Assembly: GCA_026005175.1 (NCBI GenBank)
Contig: BPKO01000001.1
Span: 992,001-1,056,000 of the forward strand
Source: Candidatus Tectimicrobiota bacterium
GTDB taxonomy: Bacteria > Tectomicrobia > Entotheonellia > Entotheonellales > Entotheonellaceae
DNA: 64,000 nt
Reading direction: 5' to 3'
Shown: piece after piece, positions 27,717 to 36,805 of the stretch
Layout: each line of letters begins with the position of its first letter
Position numbering within the stretch: the stretch's first letter is position 1
Notes under the pieces: generated by a model
The model's input: the letters and a program-made list of their open reading frames with translations, nothing else
Told to the model about the DNA's origin: nothing
The model's database searches: none
Program-made: the position numbers and the translations under genes

Positions 27717-27745
27717 TTGACAGGGACGTTGCGGCAGGGTAGGCT
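27717..27745 (+). promoter_or_regulatory. putative promoter of LysM lipoprotein gene
   Basis: Perfect -35 TTGACA (27717-27722), a 17-base spacer and TAGGCT (27740-27745, three of six matches including the outer TA and T). It directly follows the aspS terminator. The predicted leader of about 75 bases contains the short repeats described next. Confidence 0.45.
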
Positions 27746-27747
27746 CT

Positions 27748-27792
27748 GTGTGCGTCTTTATTCTGTGTGCGTCTTTATAAGGTGCGTCTTTG
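27748..27792 (+). repeat. short direct repeats in the LysM gene leader
   Basis: GTGTGCGTCTTTA occurs at 27748-27760 and again at 27765-27777, a 17-base period. A third partial copy, GTGCGTCTTTG, lies at 27782-27792. The block falls between the putative promoter and the start codon, so it would be in the mRNA leader. It may be a protein-binding array or a simple slippage product. Confidence 0.7.
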
Positions 27793-27826
27793 TGCCATTT
27801 CCTCTCTAGCGTAAGGAGCAGGACCG

Positions 27827-28795
27827 ATGATCCTGACGCATCGTGCTTGCCGATCCGTGTGGTGGGCGCTGAGCGTCTTCCTCGCCGCAGGCCTGCTTCT
27901 GGCCGGCTGCGCCACCGCCCCGGTGCAGCCCGCCGGGCCGACGGCAGATGAAGTGAACCAGCGCTTGGCCGCCCTCGAAGACTGCATTGCCCGCTCGCAG
28001 CAAACCGTCGATGCCGCCCTGGCGGCCGGCGCCAGCCGCGACGACATGGCGCCTTCGAGCACTGCCGTGGCGCAAGCCCGCGACGCCCTGGCGGCGGCGC
28101 GCCAGCTCCTGCAAGAAGGCAAGAACCAAGAGGCGATGGACCGCGCCACGCAGGCGCTGGAAAACTGCAACAAAATCGAGGCCATGGCCTTGCAGGCGCG
28201 GGACGCTTCCCTGGCTCGCCAGCGTCAGGCACGGCTGAGAGCCCAGGCTGAAGCGCGTATTGCCCAGGTGACGGCCGATATCGAGGCGGCACGGCAGGCG
28301 ATCCATGCTGCGGAGGTCGCTGGCGCCACGGCCCAGGAGCTGGCGCCGGCGCGCAGCGCCCTGGCCAATGCCGAGGCGGCACTGCAGCAGGCCCGCGACT
28401 TGCTGGCCCAAGGGGATCCAGAGCGGGCGCTGGAGCGCCTGTCCCTGGCAGCCTCCGATGCGCGCACGGCGCGGGATATGGCCAATGAGGCTGGCGTCGC
28501 GGCAGCAGCCCGTGCCAAGCCGACGCGCTACACCGTGGTGCGTGGCGACACCCTGTGGGGGATTTCTGCGAGCGAGCCCATTTACGCCAATCCCTTCATG
28601 TGGCCCCTCATTTACAAGGCCAACCGCGACCAGATCCGCGATCCGGACCTCATCTACCCCAAGCAAGTCTTCGCCATCCCCCGTGACTACTCGCAGGAGG
28701 AGGCCAATACCGCCATCCACCGCGCCCGCACGCGGGGGCCCTGGCGCTTGGGAGATGGCCCTGATTACTACATCTTAGAAGGCGTGCGTCGCTAG
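27827..28795 (+). CDS. LysM-domain lipoprotein with duplicated helical domain
   Basis: 322 residues. An N-terminal lipoprotein signal ends in LLLAGC, placing the lipidated Cys near residue 27. Two tandem copies of a helical segment follow (about residues 50-120 and 135-225), sharing the pattern AGA..(D/E)(M/L)AP...A...A..AL..AR.LL..G....A; these look like DUF4398-type repeats. A LysM peptidoglycan-binding module follows (YTVVRGDTLWGIS ... NPFMWPLIYKANRDQI ... IYPKQVFAIP). It is probably anchored in the outer or inner membrane and attached to the cell wall. The ATG at 27827 follows AAGGAG. The gene is monocistronic, with its own promoter and a strong terminator. Confidence 0.85.
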   Translation: MILTHRACRSVWWALSVFLAAGLLLAGCATAPVQPAGPTADEVNQRLAALEDCIARSQQTVDAALAAGASRDDMAPSSTAVAQARDALAAARQLLQEGKNQEAMDRATQALENCNKIEAMALQARDASLARQRQARLRAQAEARIAQVTADIEAARQAIHAAEVAGATAQELAPARSALANAEAALQQARDLLAQGDPERALERLSLAASDARTARDMANEAGVAAAARAKPTRYTVVRGDTLWGISASEPIYANPFMWPLIYKANRDQIRDPDLIYPKQVFAIPRDYSQEEANTAIHRARTRGPWRLGDGPDYYILEGVRR

Positions 28796-28806
28796 CGCCT
28801 TATTCC

Positions 28807-28840
28807 AGCCGCCGCAGCCCCGTGGGCTGCGGCGGCTTTG
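28807..28840 (+). terminator. strong intrinsic terminator after LysM gene
   Basis: A perfect 13-base-pair GC stem (28808-28820 with 28824-28836, loop CGT), extended by one A-T pair and followed by TTT. It ends transcription of the LysM gene and stands just before the era promoter. Confidence 0.75.
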
Positions 28841-28865
28841 GGATGGCGACGTTTGGCGCTATACT
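28838..28865 (+). promoter_or_regulatory. putative era promoter (leaderless)
   Basis: TTGGGA (28838-28843), a 16-base spacer and TATACT (28860-28865, five of six). The era start codon at 28872 lies only six bases after the -10 box, so transcription would begin at or next to the ATG. Confidence 0.45.
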
Positions 28866-28871
28866 TGGGGT

Positions 28872-29771
28872 ATGGAGAAGGAAGCGTTTCGTTCCGGATT
28901 CATCGCCATCCTGGGGGCGCCCAACGTCGGCAAGTCGACGCTGCTCAACACCCTCATGGGGACGAAGCTCTCCATCGTCTCCCCTAAGCCCCAGACCACC
29001 CGCCACCGCATCCTTGGCATCAAAAACCTACCTCAGGCGCAGCTCATTTTTGTCGATACCCCCGGCATCCATCAGCCCCGCACCCGCCTTAACCAGTACA
29101 TGATGCGGGCCGTGCTGGAAGCGCTGATCGACCCCCAGCTTGTTCTTTACATGACTGATGTGACCAAGCAGCCTTACCCCGACCTCGACTTCCTGCGCCG
29201 CCACTTGCGCGACACCTCGGTGCCGGTCTTCTGGGTGCTCAACAAAATCGACCGCATCCGGCGGCAGGAGCTGCTGCCGCTCATCGAGGCCTATCCGTAC
29301 AAGGAGGCCTTTGCGGAAGTGATCCCCATTTCTGCCTTGCGTGGCGAGAACATCGACGACTTGCTGCGCACGATGCTTCGTTACTTGCCCGAGGGACCGC
29401 GCTACTTTCCCGAAGACATGCCTACCGACCGTGACGAGCGCTTTTTTATCGCCGAGCTCATCCGCGAGCAGGTGCTACTGCGCACTCACCAAGAAGTGCC
29501 TTACGCGGTGGCGGTGAGCGTCGAGTCCGTGACGCCACGTGACGACGGTAGCCTCGAGGTCACGGCCAACATCTTGGTGGAAAAGCCGTCGCAGAAGGCC
29601 ATTCTCATCGGGCAGCAGGGCCGCATGATCAAAGCCATCGGCATGCACGCCCGCCAGGCCATCAGCACCCTGCTGCGCCGCCCGGTGCACCTGCACCTGT
29701 GGGTAAAGGTGCGCCAGGGCTGGAAGGACCAGGAAGCGATCCTGCGCGAGCTGGGGTTTCACCAGGTGTAG
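28872..29771 (+). CDS. era: GTPase Era
   Basis: 299-residue Ras-like GTPase that binds the 3' end of 16S rRNA during 30S maturation. G1 GAPNVGKST, switch II DTPGI, G4 NKID and G5 SAL are present, and the C-terminal KH domain includes ILIGQQGRMIKAIG. The ATG at 28872 has no Shine-Dalgarno sequence; the -10 box is immediately upstream, so the message may be leaderless. recO follows 12 bases after the stop, the common era-recO pair. Confidence 0.96.
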   Translation: MEKEAFRSGFIAILGAPNVGKSTLLNTLMGTKLSIVSPKPQTTRHRILGIKNLPQAQLIFVDTPGIHQPRTRLNQYMMRAVLEALIDPQLVLYMTDVTKQPYPDLDFLRRHLRDTSVPVFWVLNKIDRIRRQELLPLIEAYPYKEAFAEVIPISALRGENIDDLLRTMLRYLPEGPRYFPEDMPTDRDERFFIAELIREQVLLRTHQEVPYAVAVSVESVTPRDDGSLEVTANILVEKPSQKAILIGQQGRMIKAIGMHARQAISTLLRRPVHLHLWVKVRQGWKDQEAILRELGFHQV

Positions 29772-29783
29772 CGAGGTGGCCGC

Positions 29784-30518
29784 GTGGCCTTGTTGCGAAG
29801 CGATGCCTTTGTGCTGCGCACCTACAAGCTGGGGGAAGTCGACCAAATCGTCGTCTTTTTCACCCGCGAGCTGGGCAAAATTCGCGCCGTGGTGCGGCGC
29901 AGCCACAGTCTGCGCCGCCACATCGCCAGCCTTTGCCAGCCCCTCATGCACCTGCACGTCATCGTCTTTGCCCGTCCCCAGCAGGCGCTCTTTCGGGTCA
30001 ACAGCGTCGAAGTCGTGGAGTCTTTTCGTTCTCTGCGGGAGGACTTTACGGCCCTGCGCAGCGGCCTCTACCTGACCGAGTTGCTCGACGTCACCACCCA
30101 CGAGTGCGAGCCCCTGCCGGAACTCTTCGAGCTTTTCCAGACCACCCTGGCGCAGCTGGCCCGCGCGCCCACGGCCCCCTTCCTCATGCGCCGCTTTGAA
30201 GTGCGCCTGCTGGCCCTCATTGGCTACGCGCCGCAGCTGGCCACCTGCGTGCGGTGTGCCCGCCCCCTGCAGCCCCAGGACCGGACCTTCAGCCCGGCGC
30301 TGGGCGGCCTGCTGTGCACGGCTTGCGCGGCAACAGCGCCACAACCCCTGCGCGTAACCCCGGCCACCCTGGCCGCTTTACGGGCCCTGGCCGCAGACGA
30401 AGCGCCCCTGCCACCTGGCGACACCGCCACCGAGCGCGAGCTGGAGCGGCTGCTGCACGCCCACTTGGTCGCCCGTTTGGGCCGCGAGCTGAAGTCCTAT
30501 CCTTTCTTGCACCTTTGA
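29784..30518 (+). CDS. recO: recombination mediator RecO
   Basis: 244-residue RecO, which helps load RecA onto SSB-coated single strands in the RecFOR pathway. N-terminal OB fold (FVLRTYKLGEVDQIVVFFTRE), a helical core (LYLTELLDVTTHECEP) and a four-Cys zinc finger (CVRC ... CTAC) are present. The GTG at 29784 follows GCGAGGTGG. It forms a two-gene unit with era. Confidence 0.92.
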   Translation: MALLRSDAFVLRTYKLGEVDQIVVFFTRELGKIRAVVRRSHSLRRHIASLCQPLMHLHVIVFARPQQALFRVNSVEVVESFRSLREDFTALRSGLYLTELLDVTTHECEPLPELFELFQTTLAQLARAPTAPFLMRRFEVRLLALIGYAPQLATCVRCARPLQPQDRTFSPALGGLLCTACAATAPQPLRVTPATLAALRALAADEAPLPPGDTATERELERLLHAHLVARLGRELKSYPFLHL

Positions 30519-30612
30519 CTTCGGGGTCGCGACGGCAGACCTCTGGCGTTTCCGCCGCCAAACGCCTATACTTTGACCCGTCGAGCGCGTGTCCTGTGGC
30601 GAAGGAGGCAGC

Positions 30613-32349
30613 GTGGAAAAATACCGCGAAGCGGTGGCGCAGTGGTTGGCTCCGGTCTTAAACATGCCCGAGGCCGAGGTGCTGGCCCTGCTGCGCCTCC
30701 CCCCTGACTCGAGCCTGGGCGATTACGCTTTGCCGTGTTTTGCTTTGGCCCGCACCTGGCGCCGCCCGCCGCAGCAAATCGCCGCTGAGCTGGCAACACG
30801 GCTTGCGCTGCGGCCGCCTTTTGCCGCCGTGGTCGCCCACGGTCCTTACCTCAACATTACCCTTGATGATGCCGTGCTCAGCCGTGAGGTGCTGGAGACG
30901 ATTCTGGCCGCCGCCGAGCACTACGGTGAAGGCCGCGAGGGGCAGGGCAAGAAAGTGCTCATCGACTACTCCAGCCCCAACATTGCCAAAGAACTGGCGT
31001 TTCATCACATTCGCTCTACCATGATCGGCCACGCCCTCAAGCAGATCCTGCGCGCTCGGGGCTATACGGTAGAAGGGATCAATCACCTGGGCGATTGGGG
31101 GACGCCTTTTGGGCTGCTGATTGCGGCGTACAAGCGCTTTGGCTGGGACGCCGCCGCCGAGGTAGAGCCTATCGTCCAGCTCAACGCCCTCTACGTGCGC
31201 GCTACCGAGGAGGCAGCGCGCGACCCGGCTTTTGCCGAAGAAGGGCGGCGCTGGTTCCAGCGCCTGGAGGCGGGAGATGCCGAAGCGCGGCGCTGCTGGC
31301 AGTGGTTTGTGGAAGTGTCGTTGGCCGAGTTTCAAAAAGTCTACGACTTGCTCGGGGTGTCTTTCGAGCACATCCTGGGCGAGTCGTTTTACGAGCCCTA
31401 CATCGCCGAGACTCTTGAGTGGCTGCAGGCCAAAGGGCTGGTTAAGGAAAGCGATGGCGCCTGCATCGTCGACCTGTCGGCTTACGACATGCCCCCGTTC
31501 ATGCTCAAAAAGCAAGACGGCACCACCCTTTACAGCACGCGCGACCTGGCAGCGCTGCTTTACCGCAAGCGGGTAATGGGCTTTGACTGCTGCCTGTATG
31601 TCGTCGACATGGGGCAGAGCCTGCACTTCCGGCAGCTCTTCAAAGTGCTCGAGCTGGCCGGCTGCGACTGGGTGCGCGACTGCCACCACGTGCCTTTTGG
31701 CCTGGTGCTCATGAAAGACCCCGACAGCGGCCGCTGGGTAAAGGGCTCGACGCGCAAAGGGCGCGTTTCGCTGCTCAAGGCGGTGCTGGAAGAGGCCATT
31801 GCCATGGCGCGGGAGAAAATCGCCGCCAGCAACCCGACGCTGGCCAACCCCGACGCGGTGGCCCGTCAGGTGGGGGTAGGGGCGGTGGTCTTCAACGACC
31901 TAAAAAACCGCCGCATCAAGGACGTCAAGTTCGACAAGGAGGCCATCCTCAACCCCTACGGCGAGACAGGTCCTTACATGCAGTACACGCATGCCCGCTG
32001 CGCCAGCGTGCTGGCAGCGGCCCCGGTGACGCCAGGGGAGGGAGTGGACTACGCCCTGCTGCGCGAGCCCGAAGAGCGCGCCCTGGTGCGCAAGCTGGCG
32101 GCGTATCCCGAGGCGGTGGCCAGCGCCGCCCGCGAGTGGGAACCGGCCATCGTGGCCCAGCACCTGCTGGCCATCGCGGCCGACTTTAACAGCTACTGGA
32201 CACGCGGCACCAAGGACGCCCGAGTACGCATCCTGCGCGAGCAAGACCCGGCCACCACGGCGGCGCGGGTAACGCTCACCGCGGCGGTCCGTACCGTGCT
32301 GCGCAACGGGCTGCGTTTGCTCGGGGTGCCTGCGCCCGACGAGATGTAG
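30613..32349 (+). CDS. argS: arginyl-tRNA synthetase
   Basis: 578-residue class I synthetase. An N-terminal Add-1 domain is followed by the Rossmann core with DYSSPNIAKELAFHHIRST and INHLGDWGTPFG, and a C-terminal DALR anticodon domain. The usual HVGH (HIGH) signature reads AFHH, and the KMSKS position reads STRKGR; both occur in a subgroup of ArgRS and the protein is otherwise intact. GTG at 30613 follows GAAGGAGG; a GTG/ATG-type start at 30589 adds residues unlike the family. A SPOR-domain gene follows at 17 bases, a common arrangement. Confidence 0.93.
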   Translation: MEKYREAVAQWLAPVLNMPEAEVLALLRLPPDSSLGDYALPCFALARTWRRPPQQIAAELATRLALRPPFAAVVAHGPYLNITLDDAVLSREVLETILAAAEHYGEGREGQGKKVLIDYSSPNIAKELAFHHIRSTMIGHALKQILRARGYTVEGINHLGDWGTPFGLLIAAYKRFGWDAAAEVEPIVQLNALYVRATEEAARDPAFAEEGRRWFQRLEAGDAEARRCWQWFVEVSLAEFQKVYDLLGVSFEHILGESFYEPYIAETLEWLQAKGLVKESDGACIVDLSAYDMPPFMLKKQDGTTLYSTRDLAALLYRKRVMGFDCCLYVVDMGQSLHFRQLFKVLELAGCDWVRDCHHVPFGLVLMKDPDSGRWVKGSTRKGRVSLLKAVLEEAIAMAREKIAASNPTLANPDAVARQVGVGAVVFNDLKNRRIKDVKFDKEAILNPYGETGPYMQYTHARCASVLAAAPVTPGEGVDYALLREPEERALVRKLAAYPEAVASAAREWEPAIVAQHLLAIAADFNSYWTRGTKDARVRILREQDPATTAARVTLTAAVRTVLRNGLRLLGVPAPDEM

Positions 32350-32366
32350 GCAGAGGAGGGACGGCG

Positions 32367-33008
32367 GTGGACAAGGCAAGCAACGGCGGGCGTCAACGCA
32401 AGTCACAGGCACTGCACCTTGGCCCCACGCAGGTGGGTCTGGCCCTCGGGTTCATCGCCCTGGCTCTGGTGGCGGCCTTTGGTCTGGGGGTGCTGGTGGG
32501 CATGTGGTACCAGGCAAGCGATGTGGCCGTGCCGCTGCCGGCCACCGCAGTGGCCAACGGCAAGGCAGCAGAGCACGGCGAGCCGGCTGTCACCTTCTAC
32601 ACCACCCTTGCTGCCGACCAGCCCCCGGAGCCGGCTTTGGCCTCACCGGCCGGGCCGGCAGCCACCGCCGCCCAGGAACCCGCGCCCCCTGCCCCGGCGC
32701 CTGCCGCGCCCCCGGCGTCGCCCCGGCAGGCCCCGACGGAGGCCCGCCTGGCACGCCCGCCGGTGGCTACCGCTTACAGTGTGCAGGTGGGCAGTTTCCG
32801 TGCCCGTGATCAGGCGGAAACCCTGAAGCAGCGCCTGTCAGACAAGGGATACACCCCCCGAGTGCAGCTGGTGCACGTGCCGGGGAAAGGCCTGTGGTAC
32901 CGCGTGCGCGTTGGAGAGTTTGCCGAGCGCACCGCCGCCCAGCAGCTGGCGCAGCGACTGGCACGGCAGGAGCAGCTGCCGGCGCTGGTGATCAGCGTCA
33001 CCCCGTAG
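32367..33008 (+). CDS. SPOR-domain membrane protein (FtsN-like)
   Basis: 213 residues: a short cytoplasmic head, one membrane helix (about residues 24-46, LALGFIALALVAAFGLGVLVG), a long Pro/Ala-rich periplasmic linker, and a C-terminal SPOR domain (YSVQVGSFRARDQAETLKQRL ... GLWYRVRVGEFAERTAAQQLA), which binds denuded septal peptidoglycan. The layout is that of FtsN/DedD-type division proteins. The GTG at 32367 follows AGAGGAGGG. It is co-directional with argS upstream and alaC downstream. Confidence 0.88.
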   Translation: MDKASNGGRQRKSQALHLGPTQVGLALGFIALALVAAFGLGVLVGMWYQASDVAVPLPATAVANGKAAEHGEPAVTFYTTLAADQPPEPALASPAGPAATAAQEPAPPAPAPAAPPASPRQAPTEARLARPPVATAYSVQVGSFRARDQAETLKQRLSDKGYTPRVQLVHVPGKGLWYRVRVGEFAERTAAQQLAQRLARQEQLPALVISVTP

Positions 33009-33023
33009 ACAGGGAGCTTCCGT

Positions 33024-34197
33024 ATGCAGCACCACTTCGCCCGCATCGACCGCTTGCCGCCTTACGTGTTTGCCGTCATCGACGAGCTCAAGCTCAAAGC
33101 CCGCCGCGCCGGCGAAGACATCATCGACTTTGGCATGGGCAACCCCGACAACCCGCCCCCTCAGGCAGTGATCGAGAAGCTGTGCGAAGCGGCGCGCAAG
33201 CCGCACAACCACCGCTACTCGGCCTCGCGCGGCATTACCAAACTGCGCCTGGCTATCGCTCATTACTACCAGCGCCGCTTTGGCGTCGAACTCGATCCCG
33301 AAAGCGAGGTGCTGGTTACCCTCGGCGTCAAGGAAGGGTTTTCGCACCTCATGTGGGCGGTGGTCAACCCCGGCGACCTGGTAATGGTGCCCACCCCCGC
33401 CTATCCCATCCACCTCTACGCCCCGGTCTTTGCCAACGGCGACTTGCTGCACCTGCCGCTGGAGAGCCCGCTGCAGCTGCTCGACGAGCTGCAGCGGGCC
33501 TGCCGGCAGCACTGGCCACGCCCCAAAGTGCTGGTTCTCAACTTTCCCCACAACCCTACCACCACCTGCGTTGATCTCGACTTCTTCCGCCAGATCGTCG
33601 CCTTTGCCCGCGAGCACGAGCTCATCGTGGTCCACGACTTTGCCTATGCCGACCTCGTCTTTGACGGTTACCAGGCCCCCCAGCCTGCTGCAAGTGCCGG
33701 GCGCTAAAGACGTGGCGGTCGAGTTTTTCTCCATGTCCAAGAGCTTCAACATGCCCGGTTGGCGCGTCGGTTTTGCCTTGGGCAACGCCACGCTCGTTGG
33801 GGCCCTGCGCAAGATCAAGAGCTATCTTGATTACGGCATCTTTCAGCCTATCCAGATTGCCAGCATCATCGCCCTCAACGACATGGACCAGGAAGTAGCC
33901 GCCATTCGTGAAGTCTACCGCCGGCGTCGCGACACCCTGGTGCGCGGCCTGCAGCGGCTGGGCTGGCCGGTGGTGCCCCCACGCGGCACCATGTTCGTGT
34001 GGGCCCAGATCCCCGAGGCGTACCGCGCCATGGGGTCGCTGGAGTTCGCCAAGCACCTCCTTAAAGAGGCCAAAGTGGCCGTGGCGCCGGGCATTGGCTT
34101 TGGACACGGCGGCGACCCGTACGTGCGCTTCGCCCTGGTCGAAAACGAACACCGCACCCGCCAGGCGCTGCGCGGCCTGCGCCGCCTCTTTTCATGA
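33024..34197 (+). CDS. alaC: AlaC-type aminotransferase (frame break)
   Basis: PLP-dependent class I/II aminotransferase of about 390 residues, closest by motif to glutamate-pyruvate transaminase AlaC (YfdZ), with LL-DAP aminotransferase a less likely alternative. The PLP lysine is in [27 protein letters not shown] and NFPHNPTTT are also typical. The frame breaks in the six-C run at 33676-33681; removing one C gives [17 protein letters not shown]. The stop overlaps hom by four bases (ATGA), an alaC-hom-lysC arrangement that links alanine and aspartate-family metabolism. Confidence 0.88.
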
Positions 34198-35540
34198 AGG
34201 ACGCCCCGCCGATGCAACCCATTCACATTGGTCTTATTGGCCTGGGCACCGTGGGCACCGGGGTGGCGCAGATCCTCCAGGAAAAGGCCGAGCTCATTGC
34301 CGCCCGCCTGGGCGCGCGCCTGGTCCTTAAGCGCGTGGCCGTGCGCTCTCTTGAGCGCCCCCGGGGCGTGCCGCTGGCGGGCGTGCAGCTCACCACCGAG
34401 GTGGCTTCCCTCCTCCATGACCCCGACATCGCCATCATCGTTGAGCTTATCGGCGGCTACGAGCCGGCCCGCACGTACGTCCTGGACGCTCTGCGCCAGG
34501 GCAAGCACGTGGTGACTGCCAACAAGGCGCTGCTGGCCCGGCACGGTCCGGAGATCTTCGAGACGGCGCGGGCGCTGCGGCGCGACCTTGGCTTTGAAGC
34601 CAGCGTGGGCGGCGGCATCCCCATTATCCGCACCATTAAAGAAGGCTTCGTGGCCAACCAGTTTCTCGGCATGGCGTGCATTATCAACGGCACCACCAAC
34701 TACATCCTCAGCCGCATGAGCGACCAGGGCCTGACTTTTCAGGAGGCCCTCAAGGAGGCACAGGCATTGGGTTACGCCGAGGCCGACCCCACTTACGACG
34801 TGGAGGGGATCGATGCGGCACAGAAAATCGCCCTGCTGAGCTCGCTGGCCTTTGGCGCCTGGGTCCCCCAGGAGGCAGTTTACACCGAGGGCATCACCCG
34901 CATCACTCCCCTTGACATCGGTTACGCGCGCGAGCTGGGCTACCGCATCAAGCTGCTCGCTCTGGCCAACTTGCGCCAGGGACGCCTCGACGTGCGCGTA
35001 CACCCGGCGCTGGTGCCGGCGCGCAGCTGGCTGGCCAACGTGGGCGGCGTTTACAACGCCATCGTCATTCACGGGGATATGGTAGGGCGCAACATGCTCA
35101 TTGGCCGCGGCGCCGGTGCCTTGCCCACGGGCAGCGCCGTGGTGGGGGACATCGTCGATGTGGCGCGTAACATCCTCAACAACAGCACCGGCCGCGTGCC
35201 CCCCCAGGCCTACCACACCCCGGAAGCCCGCAGCTTGCCCTTGCAAGACATTGGCGAGCTGGTCTGCAAGTACTACTTGCGCTTCCAGGTGCTCGACCAG
35301 CCCGGGGTGCTGGCCGCCATTGCCGGCATCCTCGGGCAGCACGCCATCAGCATCGAGTCGGTGATTCAGAAAGGGCGCGGCAGCGCCAAGGACGACACGG
35401 TATCGGTGGTGATGATGACCCACGAGGCGCAGGAAGGCAACCTGCGCCACGCCCTGGCGGCCATTGCCGCCGTGCCCAGCGTGCGCGGCGAGACGGTGTG
35501 CATCCGAGTCGAAGAGACAGAAGAAGCCGAGGCGCAGTGA
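34194..35540 (+). CDS. hom: homoserine dehydrogenase
   Basis: 448 residues. The NAD(P)-binding motif [24 protein letters not shown], the substrate loop [12 protein letters not shown], and the catalytic-region Lys in [15 protein letters not shown] are all present. A C-terminal ACT domain (about residues 365-440, [18 protein letters not shown]) suggests feedback control by threonine. It reduces aspartate semialdehyde to homoserine. The first ATG at 34194 overlaps alaC; ATG at 34212 is an alternative. lysC begins 7 bases after the stop. Confidence 0.95.
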   Translation: MKDAPPMQPIHIGLIGLGTVGTGVAQILQEKAELIAARLGARLVLKRVAVRSLERPRGVPLAGVQLTTEVASLLHDPDIAIIVELIGGYEPARTYVLDALRQGKHVVTANKALLARHGPEIFETARALRRDLGFEASVGGGIPIIRTIKEGFVANQFLGMACIINGTTNYILSRMSDQGLTFQEALKEAQALGYAEADPTYDVEGIDAAQKIALLSSLAFGAWVPQEAVYTEGITRITPLDIGYARELGYRIKLLALANLRQGRLDVRVHPALVPARSWLANVGGVYNAIVIHGDMVGRNMLIGRGAGALPTGSAVVGDIVDVARNILNNSTGRVPPQAYHTPEARSLPLQDIGELVCKYYLRFQVLDQPGVLAAIAGILGQHAISIESVIQKGRGSAKDDTVSVVMMTHEAQEGNLRHALAAIAAVPSVRGETVCIRVEETEEAEAQ

Positions 35541-35547
35541 GACGACC

Positions 35548-36775
35548 ATGAGCCTGATCGTGCAGAAGTACGGTGGCACCTCGGTGGGCAGCCTCGAGCG
35601 CATCCGGGCGGTGGCGGCGCGCGTGCAGCGCACCCGCCAGCAAGGCCACCAGGTGGTGGTGGTGGTCTCGGCCATGGCCGGAGAAACCGACCGCCTCCTA
35701 CGCCTGGCCCATGAGGTTTCCCCTACCCCCAGCGCCCGCGAGCTGGACCTGCTGCTGAGCACCGGGGAAATGGTCTCCATTGCCCTGGTGGCCATGGCCT
35801 TGCAAGACCTGGGCTGCCGCGCCGCCGCTTTTACCGGCATCCAGGGCGGCATCGTCACCGACAGCGCCCACACCCGCGCCCGCATCAAGCAGGTCGTCAC
35901 CACCCGCTTGCGCCGGGCCCTGGAAGCAGACATCATCCCGGTGGTGGCCGGCTTCCAGGGCGTCAGCGAGACGGAGGACCTCACCACCCTGGGGCGAGGC
36001 GGCTCTGACCTCACCGCCGTGGCCCTGGCTGCCGCCCTGGGGGCCGAGGTGTGCGAGATCTACACCGACGTCGACGGCGTCTATAGTGCCGATCCCAACA
36101 TTGTGCCGCATGCCCGCCGCCTTGCGCGCATCTCGTACGACGAGATGCTCGAGCTGGCCCGCTTGGGGGCCAAAGTGATGCAGGCGCGGGCGGTGCTGTT
36201 TGCCAAGACTTACAACGTGCCGATTGTCGTCAAATCGTCCTTTGTCGAAGGGAAAGGAACGGTGATCACCAAAGCCGACCAGGACATGGAACGGGTGGTC
36301 GTCTCAGGCGTGGCGGTCGATACCAACCAGGCCAAGATCACCCTTACCCGCCTCCCCGACCGCCCGGGCATTGCCGCCAAGCTCTTTGGCCGCATTGCCG
36401 AAGCCGATATCGTGGTGGATATGATTATCCAGAACGCCAGTGAGGGGGGCCTGACCGACATCTCCTTTACCGTGCCCCGCACCGACGCGCAGCAGGCGCT
36501 GGCCCCTGGCCAAGGAGCTGCTGCCCGTGCTGGGGGCCGAAGCCGCCACCCTGCAGACGGACATTGCCAAGGTTTCGATTGTTGGGGTGGGTATGCAGAG
36601 CCACTCGGGAGTGGCAGCGCGGATGTTCCAGGCCCTGGCAGATGAAAACATTAACATTCTCATGATTAGCACCTCGGAGATCAAGATCTCGTGCGTCATC
36701 CAGGACAAGTACGCAGAGCTGGCCGTCCGCGTCCTGCACGACGCCTTTGAGCTCGATAAGGGCAGCGAGGTGTGA
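35548..36775 (+). CDS. lysC: aspartate kinase (frame break)
   Basis: About 408 residues. The kinase domain begins [15 protein letters not shown] and includes [18 protein letters not shown] and [15 protein letters not shown]; two ACT domains at the C-terminus ([32 protein letters not shown]) provide lysine/threonine inhibition. The frame changes in the C run at 36503-36506; removing one C gives [17 protein letters not shown]. It catalyses the first step of the aspartate pathway and sits after hom. No lysine riboswitch is seen. Confidence 0.9.
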
Positions 36776-36805
36776 AGAAGAGCGCGGCCACAGTAGGGGA
36801 CGCTT

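Noticed and set aside
35541-35547. Lysine riboswitch before lysC
   Set aside because: Only seven bases separate hom and lysC.
33915-36014. 699-codon minus-strand open frame across hom and lysC
   Set aside because: It is antisense to two well-recognised enzymes and has no protein-like domains.
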